From NCBI GenBank assembly GCA_964593725.1, contig CAZQJS010000012.1:1-64000 (forward strand): a stretch of DNA of 64,000 bases, given 5' to 3'. Source of the stretch: JAIOSM01 sp964593725. GTDB taxonomy: Bacteria; Desulfobacterota; Desulfobacteria; Desulfobacterales; Desulfobacteraceae. This document shows, piece by piece, positions 42,824 through 51,603 of this stretch. A program made the position numbers and the translations under genes. The notes beneath the pieces were generated by a model. It was not told the origin of the DNA. It saw only the letters and a list, made by a program, of their open reading frames with translations, and made no database searches. Each line of letters begins with the position of its first letter. The first letter of the stretch is position 1.

Positions 42824-44602
42824 ATGGATGAGAGAAGATTTAACGTTGTTTTTAAAGGTGAAATCCATGAGCAGGCTACTTTGAGCCTGGTTATGGAAAG
42901 GCTTGCTTTGATGTTTAAAGTGGATGTCGAAAAAATCAAAATAATGTTTTCCAAGAAAAGAACAATAGTTAAAAAGAACGCACCCTATGATATCTGTCAG
43001 AAAGTGGAACAGGGTTTCTTAAATTGTGGAGCCTACGTCGATATAGAGGAAATTTTACCGGAAGGTTATATACCTGCACCTGTGGAGCCTGTGCCGCCTC
43101 CGGGATATACCCCGGCCCCGGACCAGGGGACAGATTACCCCCAGGGTCAGGAATCCGGGTATGCTCCGGAGCAGGGCCATATCCCCGGGCCAGAAGAAGA
43201 GCTGAAGCCAGGGCAGGAGTTTACAGATGAACCAGGATATGAACTGCCGCCTGAGCAGGATGTAATGGCACCGGGACCTCCCCCTGAATATACGATGCCT
43301 CCTGCACCTGAACCTGGCAACAGTGTACCGGATGTGTCACCGGAAGCTGTTTTACAGCAGCCGTTATCCATGGAAGAGGAACCGGGCAGTGCACCGGATG
43401 GTACGCCAGATAATAAACAGGTCAGAACTGAACCCAATTCAGAAAAGGCCTCTTTACCTGAAAGTGACAAACATGAAACTGGTAAGGATAAAACTGAAAA
43501 TGATGAAACTGAAATCATGTCAGTACCAATACCGGACCCGGAGCCTGATTTTGAGATAGTTGAGAAGAGTTTAGATAATGAGTTGGACGGGGAATTTGAA
43601 ATTAAAGGACTTGAGCCTGAAATTGAGCCCGAAGTTGTGTTCGGGTCTGAGTCTGACTCTGAATATGAGTTTGACAGCATGGGTGGTGCACTTGATGGAC
43701 TTGAACTGGAAAATGATAATTTCACAGGGAACAAGAGATCATCAAACCCCTATGCACCACCCCTTGCAGTTCTTGAAGAAGATGACCTGACCGAAAAGAG
43801 CAACTTTGTCTCCCCCCAGCGGCTTCCCATTAAAAACGGGTTTTACTGGTTGACAAGTGCATTTAAGCTTTTTAAAAGAAATCCGTTTACATGGATTATT
43901 TCAGTATTTATATTTATATTTATCAATACAATTACAAATGTTATTCCTGTTATCGGTGCAGCAGTCACCAGTTTATTCAGCCCTGCTTTCATGGCAGGCT
44001 TTATGATCGGAGCAAAGGATCAGCATGAGGGCAAAAGATTCAGAATAGGCCATCTATTCGCAGGCTTTTCAAGTAATTTCAGTCAGTTGTTTCTATTTGG
44101 CCTGTTATATTTTATTGTGTCAATGGCAATCTTTGGGGTGATGATAATCTCTTTTTTATTTATTATGGTTATCTCCGGGGCAGGTTTATCAGATCTGAAT
44201 ATCTCTGCAAATATGGCAGCTTTTGTCAATATGTCTCCCATGATCATGGTGCTCGTTATACTGGTTATCATGCTTATAACCATCCCCCTTACCATGACCT
44301 ATTATTTCGGACCTGCATTGATAGCAATTAATATGGCATCGGTTTTTAATGCAGTAAAGATGAGTTTCAGGGCATGTCTTATTAACATGCTCCCTTTTTT
44401 ACTATACAGTGTTGCATGTCTGGGAGTGCTCACTGCATCAATTCTAATTATAGGCGGAATCAGTGCATTGGTTGCCATGGTTTCCAAAATAGCAGGTGTA
44501 ATCGTTGGGGGTATCTGCATGCTCTTGGTGGTGTTTGCAGTTACTCCGGTCTTTTTTGCATCAATCTATGTAGCCTATAAAGATATCTTTTATATTAAAT
44601 AG
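42824..44602 (+). CDS. BPSS1780-like membrane protein with Pro/Glu-rich linker
   Basis: A 592-residue protein in three parts. The first 75 residues (RFNVVFKGEIHEQATLSLVMERLALMFKVDVEKIK) are a small alpha/beta module seen in front of several membrane proteins. Residues 75-330 are a Pro/Gly/Glu-rich, highly acidic linker. The rest carries about six spans, starting FYWLTSAFKLFKRNPFTWII, with AGFMIGAKDQHEGKRFRIGHLFAGF, a BPSS1780-type core. The start ATG 42824 follows CGAGGT; an upstream TTG (42809) is less likely. Function unknown. Confidence 0.8.
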   Translation: MDERRFNVVFKGEIHEQATLSLVMERLALMFKVDVEKIKIMFSKKRTIVKKNAPYDICQKVEQGFLNCGAYVDIEEILPEGYIPAPVEPVPPPGYTPAPDQGTDYPQGQESGYAPEQGHIPGPEEELKPGQEFTDEPGYELPPEQDVMAPGPPPEYTMPPAPEPGNSVPDVSPEAVLQQPLSMEEEPGSAPDGTPDNKQVRTEPNSEKASLPESDKHETGKDKTENDETEIMSVPIPDPEPDFEIVEKSLDNELDGEFEIKGLEPEIEPEVVFGSESDSEYEFDSMGGALDGLELENDNFTGNKRSSNPYAPPLAVLEEDDLTEKSNFVSPQRLPIKNGFYWLTSAFKLFKRNPFTWIISVFIFIFINTITNVIPVIGAAVTSLFSPAFMAGFMIGAKDQHEGKRFRIGHLFAGFSSNFSQLFLFGLLYFIVSMAIFGVMIISFLFIMVISGAGLSDLNISANMAAFVNMSPMIMVLVILVIMLITIPLTMTYYFGPALIAINMASVFNAVKMSFRACLINMLPFLLYSVACLGVLTASILIIGGISALVAMVSKIAGVIVGGICMLLVVFAVTPVFFASIYVAYKDIFYIK

Positions 44603-44611
44603 CATATCTTT

Positions 44612-45298
44612 ATGGAAAAACTTGACACTGCATTGAACTATGAAACTCCTGAAGGGATAGTCCTTAAGCTGAAAGTGGCCGGACCTCTGGCACGTTCCTA
44701 TGCATGGCTCACGGATTTTTTAATACGCATTGGTGTCATGATGATTCTTGCTTCCACACTGGGATATTTTGGCAGATCCGGCATGGGAATATTTCTGGTT
44801 TTAAGTTTTTTAATGGAGTGGTTTTATCCTGTTATTTTTGAGGTGTATTTTTCCGGGGCAACTCCAGGCAAAAAACTTGTTGGGCTCTGTGTAATACATG
44901 ATAATGGAACACCTGTCTATTTTGCTTCGTCGATTTTGAGGAATTTTTTACGGGGGGCTGATTTTTTCCCCTTTTTTTATTGTACAGGGTTGATATCAAT
45001 GCTGTTGAACAAAGAGTTTAAACGGCTTGGAGACATGGCAGCAGGAACACTTGTTGTTTATAAAGAGACCCGGAAAAAACTTATAAAAATAAAAGAGTGC
45101 AAGGCCAAACCACCTCCGTCCGGCCTGTACATCCATGAACAGCAGACCATACTGGACTTTGCAGAACGCCACAGGGTGCTTTCAAAGGAGCGCTGTATTG
45201 AACTTGCCGGGATTTTATACGGATTGACAGGGAAACAGGGTGCCATGGCTGTTGATGAAATATATTCCTATGCCAGTTGGCTTGCCAGGGGAAAATAA
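44612..45298 (+). CDS. RDD-family membrane protein
   Basis: A 228-residue membrane protein; the RDD domain takes residues 20-150 (RSYAWLTDFLIRIGVMMIL, GATPGKKLVGLCVIHDNGTPVYFASSILRNFLRGADFFP, KRLGDMAAGTLVVYKE). Arg and Asp signature residues are present. A soluble tail of 70 residues follows. Role unknown, but RDD genes are regular partners of SpoIIM, DUF4129, MoxR and DUF58 genes. Confidence 0.88.
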   Translation: MEKLDTALNYETPEGIVLKLKVAGPLARSYAWLTDFLIRIGVMMILASTLGYFGRSGMGIFLVLSFLMEWFYPVIFEVYFSGATPGKKLVGLCVIHDNGTPVYFASSILRNFLRGADFFPFFYCTGLISMLLNKEFKRLGDMAAGTLVVYKETRKKLIKIKECKAKPPPSGLYIHEQQTILDFAERHRVLSKERCIELAGILYGLTGKQGAMAVDEIYSYASWLARGK

Positions 45299-45299
45299 A

Positions 45300-46310
45300 A
45301 TGCACCAGGAGCTTTTTGAGAAGGAAAACAGAAAATTGTGGGATGAGTTTTCCATACTAACAAAAAAGTTTGAAAAGGTTTCAATAAAAAAAACAGGGTT
45401 CAGGCAAGGTTTGAGATTTCTCTTTTTATACAGGCAGATATGCAATCAATATGCCCTTGCACTGAGCAGAGAGTATAGTCCGGCTCTTGTAGATTATCTG
45501 CACTCCCTGGCCCTTAATGGCCATAAATATATTTATAAATATCACAGTTCCATGTTTTTTTGTGCCATTGAATTTATATCTGCGGGATTTCCGGAAACCT
45601 TAAGAAAGAATTCTATATACTTTGTAATTTCCCTTACCCTGTTTCTTCTGCCTGCATTATTAACCGGTTATTCCTGTTTTCAAAGGCATGAACTGATCTA
45701 CTCCATCTTAAATGACGGCAAGGTCGCTGAGATAGAATATATGTATGATCCTTCAAACAGGAAAGCCGGCAGAATGGAATCAAGGAGTTCTGATACCAAT
45801 ATTGTAATGTTTGGATTTTATATTAAAAACAATATCAGTATTGGGCTTAGAACATTTGCCACAGGTATATTTGCAGGCATTGGTACATTCTTGTTTCTAT
45901 TATATAATGGGGTATTACTGGGAGGAGTTGCAGGGTATATAACAGGGCTTGGTTTGATTGATATATTCTGGCCCTTTGTAAGCGGGCATGGAGCCTTTGA
46001 ACTCACTGCCATTGTCATCAGTGGAGCTTCAGGCTTTATACTGGCCCATGCAGTCATTGCACCGGGAAGGAGAAAAAGGGTTCAAGCGTTGAAACATGCG
46101 GCTGTTGATGCTTTAAAGCTTATAATAGGCGCTGGTATAATGTTTTTAATTGCAGCTTTTATTGAGGCTTTCTGGTCATCGGGCAGTGCATCCCCGGGGG
46201 TAAAATACATTGTTGCAGCTGTTTTGTGGTCTGCAGTGATCCTGTATTTTTCCCTGGCAGGTTCCGGAAGGAATCAAGATAATATGAAAGGGGCAGATAT
46301 TGGATCCTGA
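45300..46310 (+). CDS. SpoIIM-domain membrane protein
   Basis: A 336-residue protein with the stage II sporulation M fold in a non-sporulating context. The start is set at ATG 45300, two bases after the RDD stop; an upstream ATG at 45240 would lie inside the RDD gene. A charged N-terminal part (WDEFSILTKKFEKVSIKK) is followed by about six spans, including GIGTFLFLLYNGVLLGGVAGYITG and SGHGAFELTAIVISGASGFILAHAVIAPGRR, the SpoIIM signature. Its partner proteins lie on both sides. Confidence 0.88.
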   Translation: MHQELFEKENRKLWDEFSILTKKFEKVSIKKTGFRQGLRFLFLYRQICNQYALALSREYSPALVDYLHSLALNGHKYIYKYHSSMFFCAIEFISAGFPETLRKNSIYFVISLTLFLLPALLTGYSCFQRHELIYSILNDGKVAEIEYMYDPSNRKAGRMESRSSDTNIVMFGFYIKNNISIGLRTFATGIFAGIGTFLFLLYNGVLLGGVAGYITGLGLIDIFWPFVSGHGAFELTAIVISGASGFILAHAVIAPGRRKRVQALKHAAVDALKLIIGAGIMFLIAAFIEAFWSSGSASPGVKYIVAAVLWSAVILYFSLAGSGRNQDNMKGADIGS

Positions 46311-47844
46311 GAACATCAGCGTGGAAATCAGGCCCCGGTCTCCCCTTGAAGCAATCGATCTGGGATTTGCCATGGCACGCCAATGGTTTTTCCCACTGTG
46401 GATATTATGGATTACCGGCGCAGGTTCAGTTTTTATCTTGAGTTATATTTTCTTTTCCATACATTTGCCAGCCATAATATTCCCATTGATCTGGTGGTTG
46501 AAGCCGGTCTATGAAAAACCACTTGTGTATTGGTTGTCAAGGGCATTATTCCATGAGCAGCCAGGATATAAATGGATAGTTAAACAATATTTCAAAATCA
46601 TCAGACCAAAACTGTTTGCAGATCTCACATATTTGCGGTTTCGCACAAACCGTTCATTTTTCATGCCCGTTACAATACTTGAGAACCTCAGGGCAGAGGA
46701 ATACTCAAACCGGATAAAGATCCTGGGGCATAACCAGGGGGCAGGAAAGGGTCTGACATTTATCTCTTTTGTCTTTGAAACGGTTATAGCCTTTTCCATG
46801 GCGGCCATGGTAACTTTTATCCTGCCTGATGATCTGCGCATGACAAGCTTCAGGGCCTTTATCGCCGGTAACGGGAATATTGAAGCTTTTGTACTTAATT
46901 TGACCAATTTTGCTGCAATGTCAATTATGGCACCTTTTTATGTTGCAGCTGGCTTTTCACTATATATTAACCGACGAACAAAACTTGAAGCCTGGGATAT
47001 TGAGATAAGTTTTAAACGCCTGATGGCACGGAAGGCAAAAGAGAAGAAGAGGTTTACGGGGAAAGTTAAAAAAAGAGCAAAAAAAACAGTATCCATTGTT
47101 CTTGGCTTACTGGTTTTTCTTTCAGGCTCTTTTATGCCTTTTTCCAATGAAGTCCAGGCAGGGAACGACCATATTATTTCAAAGAAAGAGGCCGCCTCGG
47201 TTATTGAGAATATTCTTTCCCATGAAGATTTTGGAAGGAAAGAGACAAAGAGTGCCTGGAAAATAAAGGAGTTTGAAAAGGTTGATTATGATCTTCCGGA
47301 ATGGCTTGAAAATCTATTCAAATTACTTGGGAAAATCCTTATATTGTTTGGTAATGTTACTAAACCGGCAGGTATTATTCTCGAAATAGCTGCATGGGCC
47401 CTGGGAGGAATGCTCTTTTTGTTCATTATCTATAAGATAGGGCAGCACAGGCAATGGTTTAAATTCCAGGCCAGGGTATCACACAGGAAAGCTGATATTC
47501 CCTCAAGGCTTTTCGGACTTGATCTTTCCCAAAATACTCTGCCTGATAATATTGTGGACAATGTGCTTAAATTATTAAACCAGGATGAGATAAGAAAAGC
47601 ATTAAGCCTGTTATACCGTGGTACTCTTGTGAGATTAATAAATGATTTCAATCTGACCATCCCTGCAAGTGCAACTGAAAATGAGTGCTTAAAAATAATT
47701 GAATCAAAACAGAAAAAAAATGAGGTTATATTTTTCAAGACCCTGACAAATATATGGCTTGCCATGGCCTATGGCCATATTATTCCCCAAAGGAAGGTCA
47801 TTGAGAAAGTCTGCATGACCTGGAAGACAATATATGGAAAATAA
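46300..47844 (+). CDS. DUF4129-domain membrane protein
   Basis: A 514-residue membrane protein, started by a TTG that overlaps the SpoIIM gene by 11 bases. The first half has several spans (WFFPLWILWITGAGSVFIL, GLTFISFVFETVIAF). A later span near 360-390 precedes the C-terminal DUF4129 segment EIRKALSLLYRGTLVRLINDFNLTIPASATENECLKII. In this kind of cluster it probably forms a membrane complex with the neighbours. Function unknown. Confidence 0.85.
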   Translation: MDPENISVEIRPRSPLEAIDLGFAMARQWFFPLWILWITGAGSVFILSYIFFSIHLPAIIFPLIWWLKPVYEKPLVYWLSRALFHEQPGYKWIVKQYFKIIRPKLFADLTYLRFRTNRSFFMPVTILENLRAEEYSNRIKILGHNQGAGKGLTFISFVFETVIAFSMAAMVTFILPDDLRMTSFRAFIAGNGNIEAFVLNLTNFAAMSIMAPFYVAAGFSLYINRRTKLEAWDIEISFKRLMARKAKEKKRFTGKVKKRAKKTVSIVLGLLVFLSGSFMPFSNEVQAGNDHIISKKEAASVIENILSHEDFGRKETKSAWKIKEFEKVDYDLPEWLENLFKLLGKILILFGNVTKPAGIILEIAAWALGGMLFLFIIYKIGQHRQWFKFQARVSHRKADIPSRLFGLDLSQNTLPDNIVDNVLKLLNQDEIRKALSLLYRGTLVRLINDFNLTIPASATENECLKIIESKQKKNEVIFFKTLTNIWLAMAYGHIIPQRKVIEKVCMTWKTIYGK

Positions 47845-47858
47845 CAGGAAAAAGGCTG

Positions 47859-49055
47859 ATGGATAAAAGGATAGTAATAGCTCTGTCTGTTGTGACTGCC
47901 TTTGTATGCCTGTTTTCTTTTGTTTTTTTCAATATTTTTTTTGTACGATATGAAAAAGAGATAAAAACAATGCCTTCAATTGAGGCAATTAAAAATCCTT
48001 TTCTTGCAGCTGAACGGTTTTTGAATAAAACAGGCATGGATGCACAGAGTGTCAGCAACAGGAGGATTTTGATTGATCTGCCGGGCAGGCATGATATTAT
48101 TATCATTAACAGGTTTGGCGGTAATCTGCCAAAAAAGAGGGAAGATCTTCTTATCTCCTGGATAAGAAGTGGTGGAAGCCTGATTATTGCACCACACAGG
48201 AACCAGGATAAAAAATTATTAAAAAGCGGCAACAATCTTCTGGACAGGTTTAATATCAAACCTCTATTTGATCTGGAAGATGATAATGGCGATGGAAGTT
48301 GTGATTGTGCCGGCCGGAAATCTGTTTCCAGAATCGATTGTGGAAATGGAAAATCTGCAGATGTCTCTTTTTTAAAAGCAAGAACCATAATAACGGGTCA
48401 TGGCTCTTCCGGGGAAGATAAGTGGGGTAATAATAATAAACATATTGTTGAAAAAAACCTGGGCCAGGGCAGACTAATTGTTCTAAGTGATAATGCTTTT
48501 TTAAAGAATGGAAATATTGGGAAAAATGACCATGCATATTTTCTTTCATGCCTTGTTCAGAATGGTTTAAAAGAAAATGGCCGCAGCAGATCAAAAATAT
48601 GGCTGTTATACTCCGGTAATATGCCTTCACTTTTATCCATGATATGGGACAAAGCACATTATTTTATCATCTGCCTCATGGTTCTGCTGCTTTTTATTAT
48701 TTTAAGACTTAATTTAAAAACAGGCCCCATGTTACCAGAAGAAAAACCTGTTACCAGAAACCTTATGGAACACCTTGAAGCATCGGGTAATTTTCTGTTT
48801 AAGATTGACAAGGGAAACATGATGTTGAAAGAGGTTCAAAAACTTGCAAAAAGATCATTGCAGAAAAAATATTTTATTGAATCCATTACAATGGATAATG
48901 GCAGCAAAGAAGATAATTTTAAAAGATTTGCTTTTATTGCAAAGCAGATGGATATTCCTCCTGAAAGGCTCCACAATGCATTGTTCGGCAATGTGGAAAA
49001 TGAGCATGATTTTATAAAAAAAACCATGGTTTTACATGATTTAATTCAAAGATAG
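47859..49055 (+). CDS. DUF4350-domain protein
   Basis: A 398-residue protein: N-terminal span (about 5-28), a globular DUF4350 part (FLAAERFLNKTGMDAQSV, DIIIINRFGGNLPKKREDLLISWIRSGGSLIIAPHR, GQGRLIVLSDNAFLKNGNIGKNDHAYFLSCLVQ), a second span near 270-290 and a cytoplasmic tail. The middle resembles a GATase1-like fold without a visible nucleophile. It sits between the DUF4129 and MoxR genes. Confidence 0.85.
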   Translation: MDKRIVIALSVVTAFVCLFSFVFFNIFFVRYEKEIKTMPSIEAIKNPFLAAERFLNKTGMDAQSVSNRRILIDLPGRHDIIIINRFGGNLPKKREDLLISWIRSGGSLIIAPHRNQDKKLLKSGNNLLDRFNIKPLFDLEDDNGDGSCDCAGRKSVSRIDCGNGKSADVSFLKARTIITGHGSSGEDKWGNNNKHIVEKNLGQGRLIVLSDNAFLKNGNIGKNDHAYFLSCLVQNGLKENGRSRSKIWLLYSGNMPSLLSMIWDKAHYFIICLMVLLLFIILRLNLKTGPMLPEEKPVTRNLMEHLEASGNFLFKIDKGNMMLKEVQKLAKRSLQKKYFIESITMDNGSKEDNFKRFAFIAKQMDIPPERLHNALFGNVENEHDFIKKTMVLHDLIQR

Positions 49056-49099
49056 TTTTATTATTGTTAAAGAAAACTTTAAACAGGAATGATTAACCC

Positions 49100-50059
49100 A
49101 TGAATGAAAATCAGCAGATTGAAAGATTAATGCTTTTGGAAAATGAAGTTAAAAAAGCTGTAACAGGTCAGGACAGTGTGGTTAAAGAGATAATCATATG
49201 CCTTATTGCAGGAGGCCATGCCCTTGTTGAAGGAGTACCCGGCCTGGGCAAGACTCTTCTTGTGAAAAGTATTGCAGCCGCAGTAAACGGAGTATTTAAC
49301 AGGATACAGTTCACACCTGACCTCATGCCAAGTGATATCAGCGGTCATATGATGTTTGAGTTGAAAACCAATACTTTCAAAGTAAGAAAAGGCCCTGTTT
49401 TTTGTAATTTTCTCCTGGCAGATGAGATAAACCGCGCTCCGGCAAAAACCCAGTCTGCACTTCTGGAGGTCATGCAGGAACAGCAGGTATCCATTGAGGG
49501 CCGGTCCTTTGAACTTACAAGTCCGTTTTTTGTACTTGCAACCCAGAATCCAATAGAACATGAAGGCACATACCCCCTCCCAAGGGCGCAGCTTGACCGG
49601 TTTCTTTTAAATATTTTCATTGATTATCCTGATTTTGAGGAAGAAGAGGAGATTGTAAGAAATGTTACATCAGGCTCCATTGGAGATAAACTCGATGTAT
49701 CTGCCATTAAGCCTGTATTAAATACCGATCATATTGTAGCCCTCCAGCAGTATGCAGCCAGGCTTAAAACAGATGATAAAATAATAAATTATGCCGTGGG
49801 AATTATCAGGGCAACACGAAAGTCAGGGGGGATAGAAACAGGTGCAGGGCCAAGGGGCAGCATTGCTCTTATCCGGGCAGGCAGGGCAAACGCTCTTATT
49901 AAAGGAAGAGGTTTTGTAACCCCTGATGATATAAAAGAAGTTGCCCTTTCTGTGTTACGTCATAGAATTAAACTTTCCACAGATCTTGAAATAGAGGGTT
50001 ATAAACCCGATGATGTTTTAAATAATATTCTTAAACATGTGGATGCTCCAAGAAAATGA
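49100..50059 (+). CDS. MoxR-family AAA+ ATPase
   Basis: Cytoplasmic chaperone-like ATPase of 319 residues. Walker A GVPGLGKT near 47, Walker B LLADEINRAPAKTQSALLEVMQEQQV, sensor 1 FVLATQNPIEHEGTYPLPRAQLDRFL and sensor 2 region GPRGSIALIRAGRA are all present. MoxR proteins help assemble or activate partners, usually the DUF58 protein encoded next (4-base overlap, ATGA). Confidence 0.95.
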   Translation: MNENQQIERLMLLENEVKKAVTGQDSVVKEIIICLIAGGHALVEGVPGLGKTLLVKSIAAAVNGVFNRIQFTPDLMPSDISGHMMFELKTNTFKVRKGPVFCNFLLADEINRAPAKTQSALLEVMQEQQVSIEGRSFELTSPFFVLATQNPIEHEGTYPLPRAQLDRFLLNIFIDYPDFEEEEEIVRNVTSGSIGDKLDVSAIKPVLNTDHIVALQQYAARLKTDDKIINYAVGIIRATRKSGGIETGAGPRGSIALIRAGRANALIKGRGFVTPDDIKEVALSVLRHRIKLSTDLEIEGYKPDDVLNNILKHVDAPRK

Positions 50060-51357
50060 GACCATCAGGCAATGCATTGATTCTTGTTTCGGCTTTAACC
50101 CTTACAGCCCTTATCATCCCATTTTTCCATGGCTTTGTTATTGTGTGGAAGACAGGGGCTGCTCTTGTTTCTGCCCTCTTGTTATTTGATTTTATTATCA
50201 CCGGGAATGTGCATATTGAATTTGAACGTATGGTAAACCAGAGTATTTCAGCAGGAGTCTTATCCAGTGTCACCCTGAGATTTAAAAACATGGAGGTTTA
50301 TGACCTTTGTGTAATTATCCATGACCATTATCCAGATGATTCAACAACAGATTTTTTCCCTTTTAAAACGATTTTACCAGAGGGGCATGAGTTTGTTACT
50401 GCCTATGATTTTTTACCATTGAGGCGTGGTGATATGGTATTTAAAGGTGTTGATCTCATTATTCTGTCAAAGTTCAGGCTGTGGTGGAAAAAAAGATTCA
50501 TAAAATCCAAAAGCTTTATCAAAGTCTTTCCCAATTTCCGGGAGATAAAAAAATATGCTCTCCTTGCGACTGATAACCGCTTAAGCCAGATAGGGATTAA
50601 GCAGAAACAGCGCAGGGGGCAGGGCAATGATTTTCATCAGCTGCGGGAATATCGTTCAGGAGACAGTTTCCGCAATATTGAGTGGAATGCAACATCAAAA
50701 TATTTAAAACTGATATCAAAAGAATACCAGGATGAGCGGGACCAACATATTATTTTTCTGATAGATTGTGGAAGACATATGAGGCATAAACATGACGGAC
50801 AGTCCCACCTTGACCAGGCTTTTAATGCAATGCTTCTCTTATCCCATGTGGCTTCCAGGCAGGATGATGCTGTGGGTTTTATGACCTTTGGCGGGGTGGA
50901 TAAATGGTATCCTCCTCAAAAAGGTGGTAAAACCGTGAAGCATATTCTCCATCAGGTATATGATATCCATTCTTCTGTAAGTGCTGCCGATTATATTGCA
51001 TTGGCAGAGAGACTGCTTGCCCTTCAACGCAGGCGGGCTTTAGTCATACTTGTTACCAATACACGCAATGAAGACCATGGAGATGTTAATAAAGCCATCC
51101 AGATGCTGAAGAAACGTCATCTTACAATATTGGCTGATCTGCGCGAAGAGATTCTTGACAGTACACTGGAAAATGAGGTAATTGATTATAAAACAGCCCT
51201 CAGATTCCAGAGCATTACTTTGTATCTTGAAGAGCGCAGGCGCAGTCATAAACTCTTAAACCACCAGGGCATTATTGCCCTTGATCTGCTGGCTTCCCAA
51301 CTTCCGGCAGCCCTTGTTAACAACTATCTTATGATTAAGGCAGGCTCACAATTATAA
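50056..51357 (+). CDS. DUF58-domain protein, MoxR partner
   Basis: A 433-residue protein with two N-terminal spans (about 5-23 and 30-50) and a soluble DUF58/vWA-like part: the signature EYRSGDSFRNIEWNATSKYLKLISKEYQDERDQHIIFLIDCGRHMR, with a DxGxxM MIDAS-like motif, then DQAFNAMLLLSHVASRQDDAVGFMTF. It overlaps MoxR by four bases and closes the seven-gene cluster. Confidence 0.93.
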   Translation: MRPSGNALILVSALTLTALIIPFFHGFVIVWKTGAALVSALLLFDFIITGNVHIEFERMVNQSISAGVLSSVTLRFKNMEVYDLCVIIHDHYPDDSTTDFFPFKTILPEGHEFVTAYDFLPLRRGDMVFKGVDLIILSKFRLWWKKRFIKSKSFIKVFPNFREIKKYALLATDNRLSQIGIKQKQRRGQGNDFHQLREYRSGDSFRNIEWNATSKYLKLISKEYQDERDQHIIFLIDCGRHMRHKHDGQSHLDQAFNAMLLLSHVASRQDDAVGFMTFGGVDKWYPPQKGGKTVKHILHQVYDIHSSVSAADYIALAERLLALQRRRALVILVTNTRNEDHGDVNKAIQMLKKRHLTILADLREEILDSTLENEVIDYKTALRFQSITLYLEERRRSHKLLNHQGIIALDLLASQLPAALVNNYLMIKAGSQL

Positions 51358-51374
51358 GAAATCTTTAAAGTTTT

Positions 51375-51405
51375 TGAACCTTTTCACGTATTGAAATTAC
51401 ATATA
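51375..51405 (+). promoter_or_regulatory. Candidate ECF-sigma promoter P1 ahead of the barrel/protease genes
   Basis: TGAACCTTTT (51375-51384) and, 16 bases after GAACCT, TACATA (51398-51403). The preceding T makes an 11-nt identity with P2 at 55780-55790, and the intervening bases share TTNANANTACNTA at the same spacing. The GAAC -35 core is typical of ECF sigma factors. Confidence 0.5.
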
Positions 51406-51438
51406 ATAGAGTTGCACTTCGGAGAAAACTAAATAAGG

Positions 51439-51468
51439 TGTTGAAAAAGGCAGATGTCTTTTCCAGCA
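51439..51468 (+). promoter_or_regulatory. Leader hairpin before the barrel gene
   Basis: Arms TGTTGAAAAAG (51439-51449) and CTTTTCCAGCA (51458-51468) pair with one mismatch and one G-U around an 8-base loop. No U-run follows, so it is not a terminator of the DUF58 transcript. It would lie in the leader of a transcript from P1. Confidence 0.4.
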
Positions 51469-51527
51469 TCCAATTTAATAGTTTTATTATGCAAGGGAGG
51501 TGATATGGACTAATTTAGTGAAATAAT

Positions 51528-51556
51528 TTGACATTTACATACCAGACAGATATGAA
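51528..51556 (+). promoter_or_regulatory. Predicted sigma-70 promoter ahead of the barrel gene
   Basis: TTGACA (51528-51533), 17-base spacer, TATGAA (51551-51556). The expected start is near 51563, some 40 bases before the barrel ATG. A 12-bp palindrome ATTAACGTTAAT (51575-51586) lies just past the start and could be an operator. A second, ECF-type signal is further upstream. Confidence 0.55.
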
Positions 51557-51603
51557 GAGTAAAGTTTGATTAATATTAACGTTAATGGTGAGGATTCGTA
51601 TCC

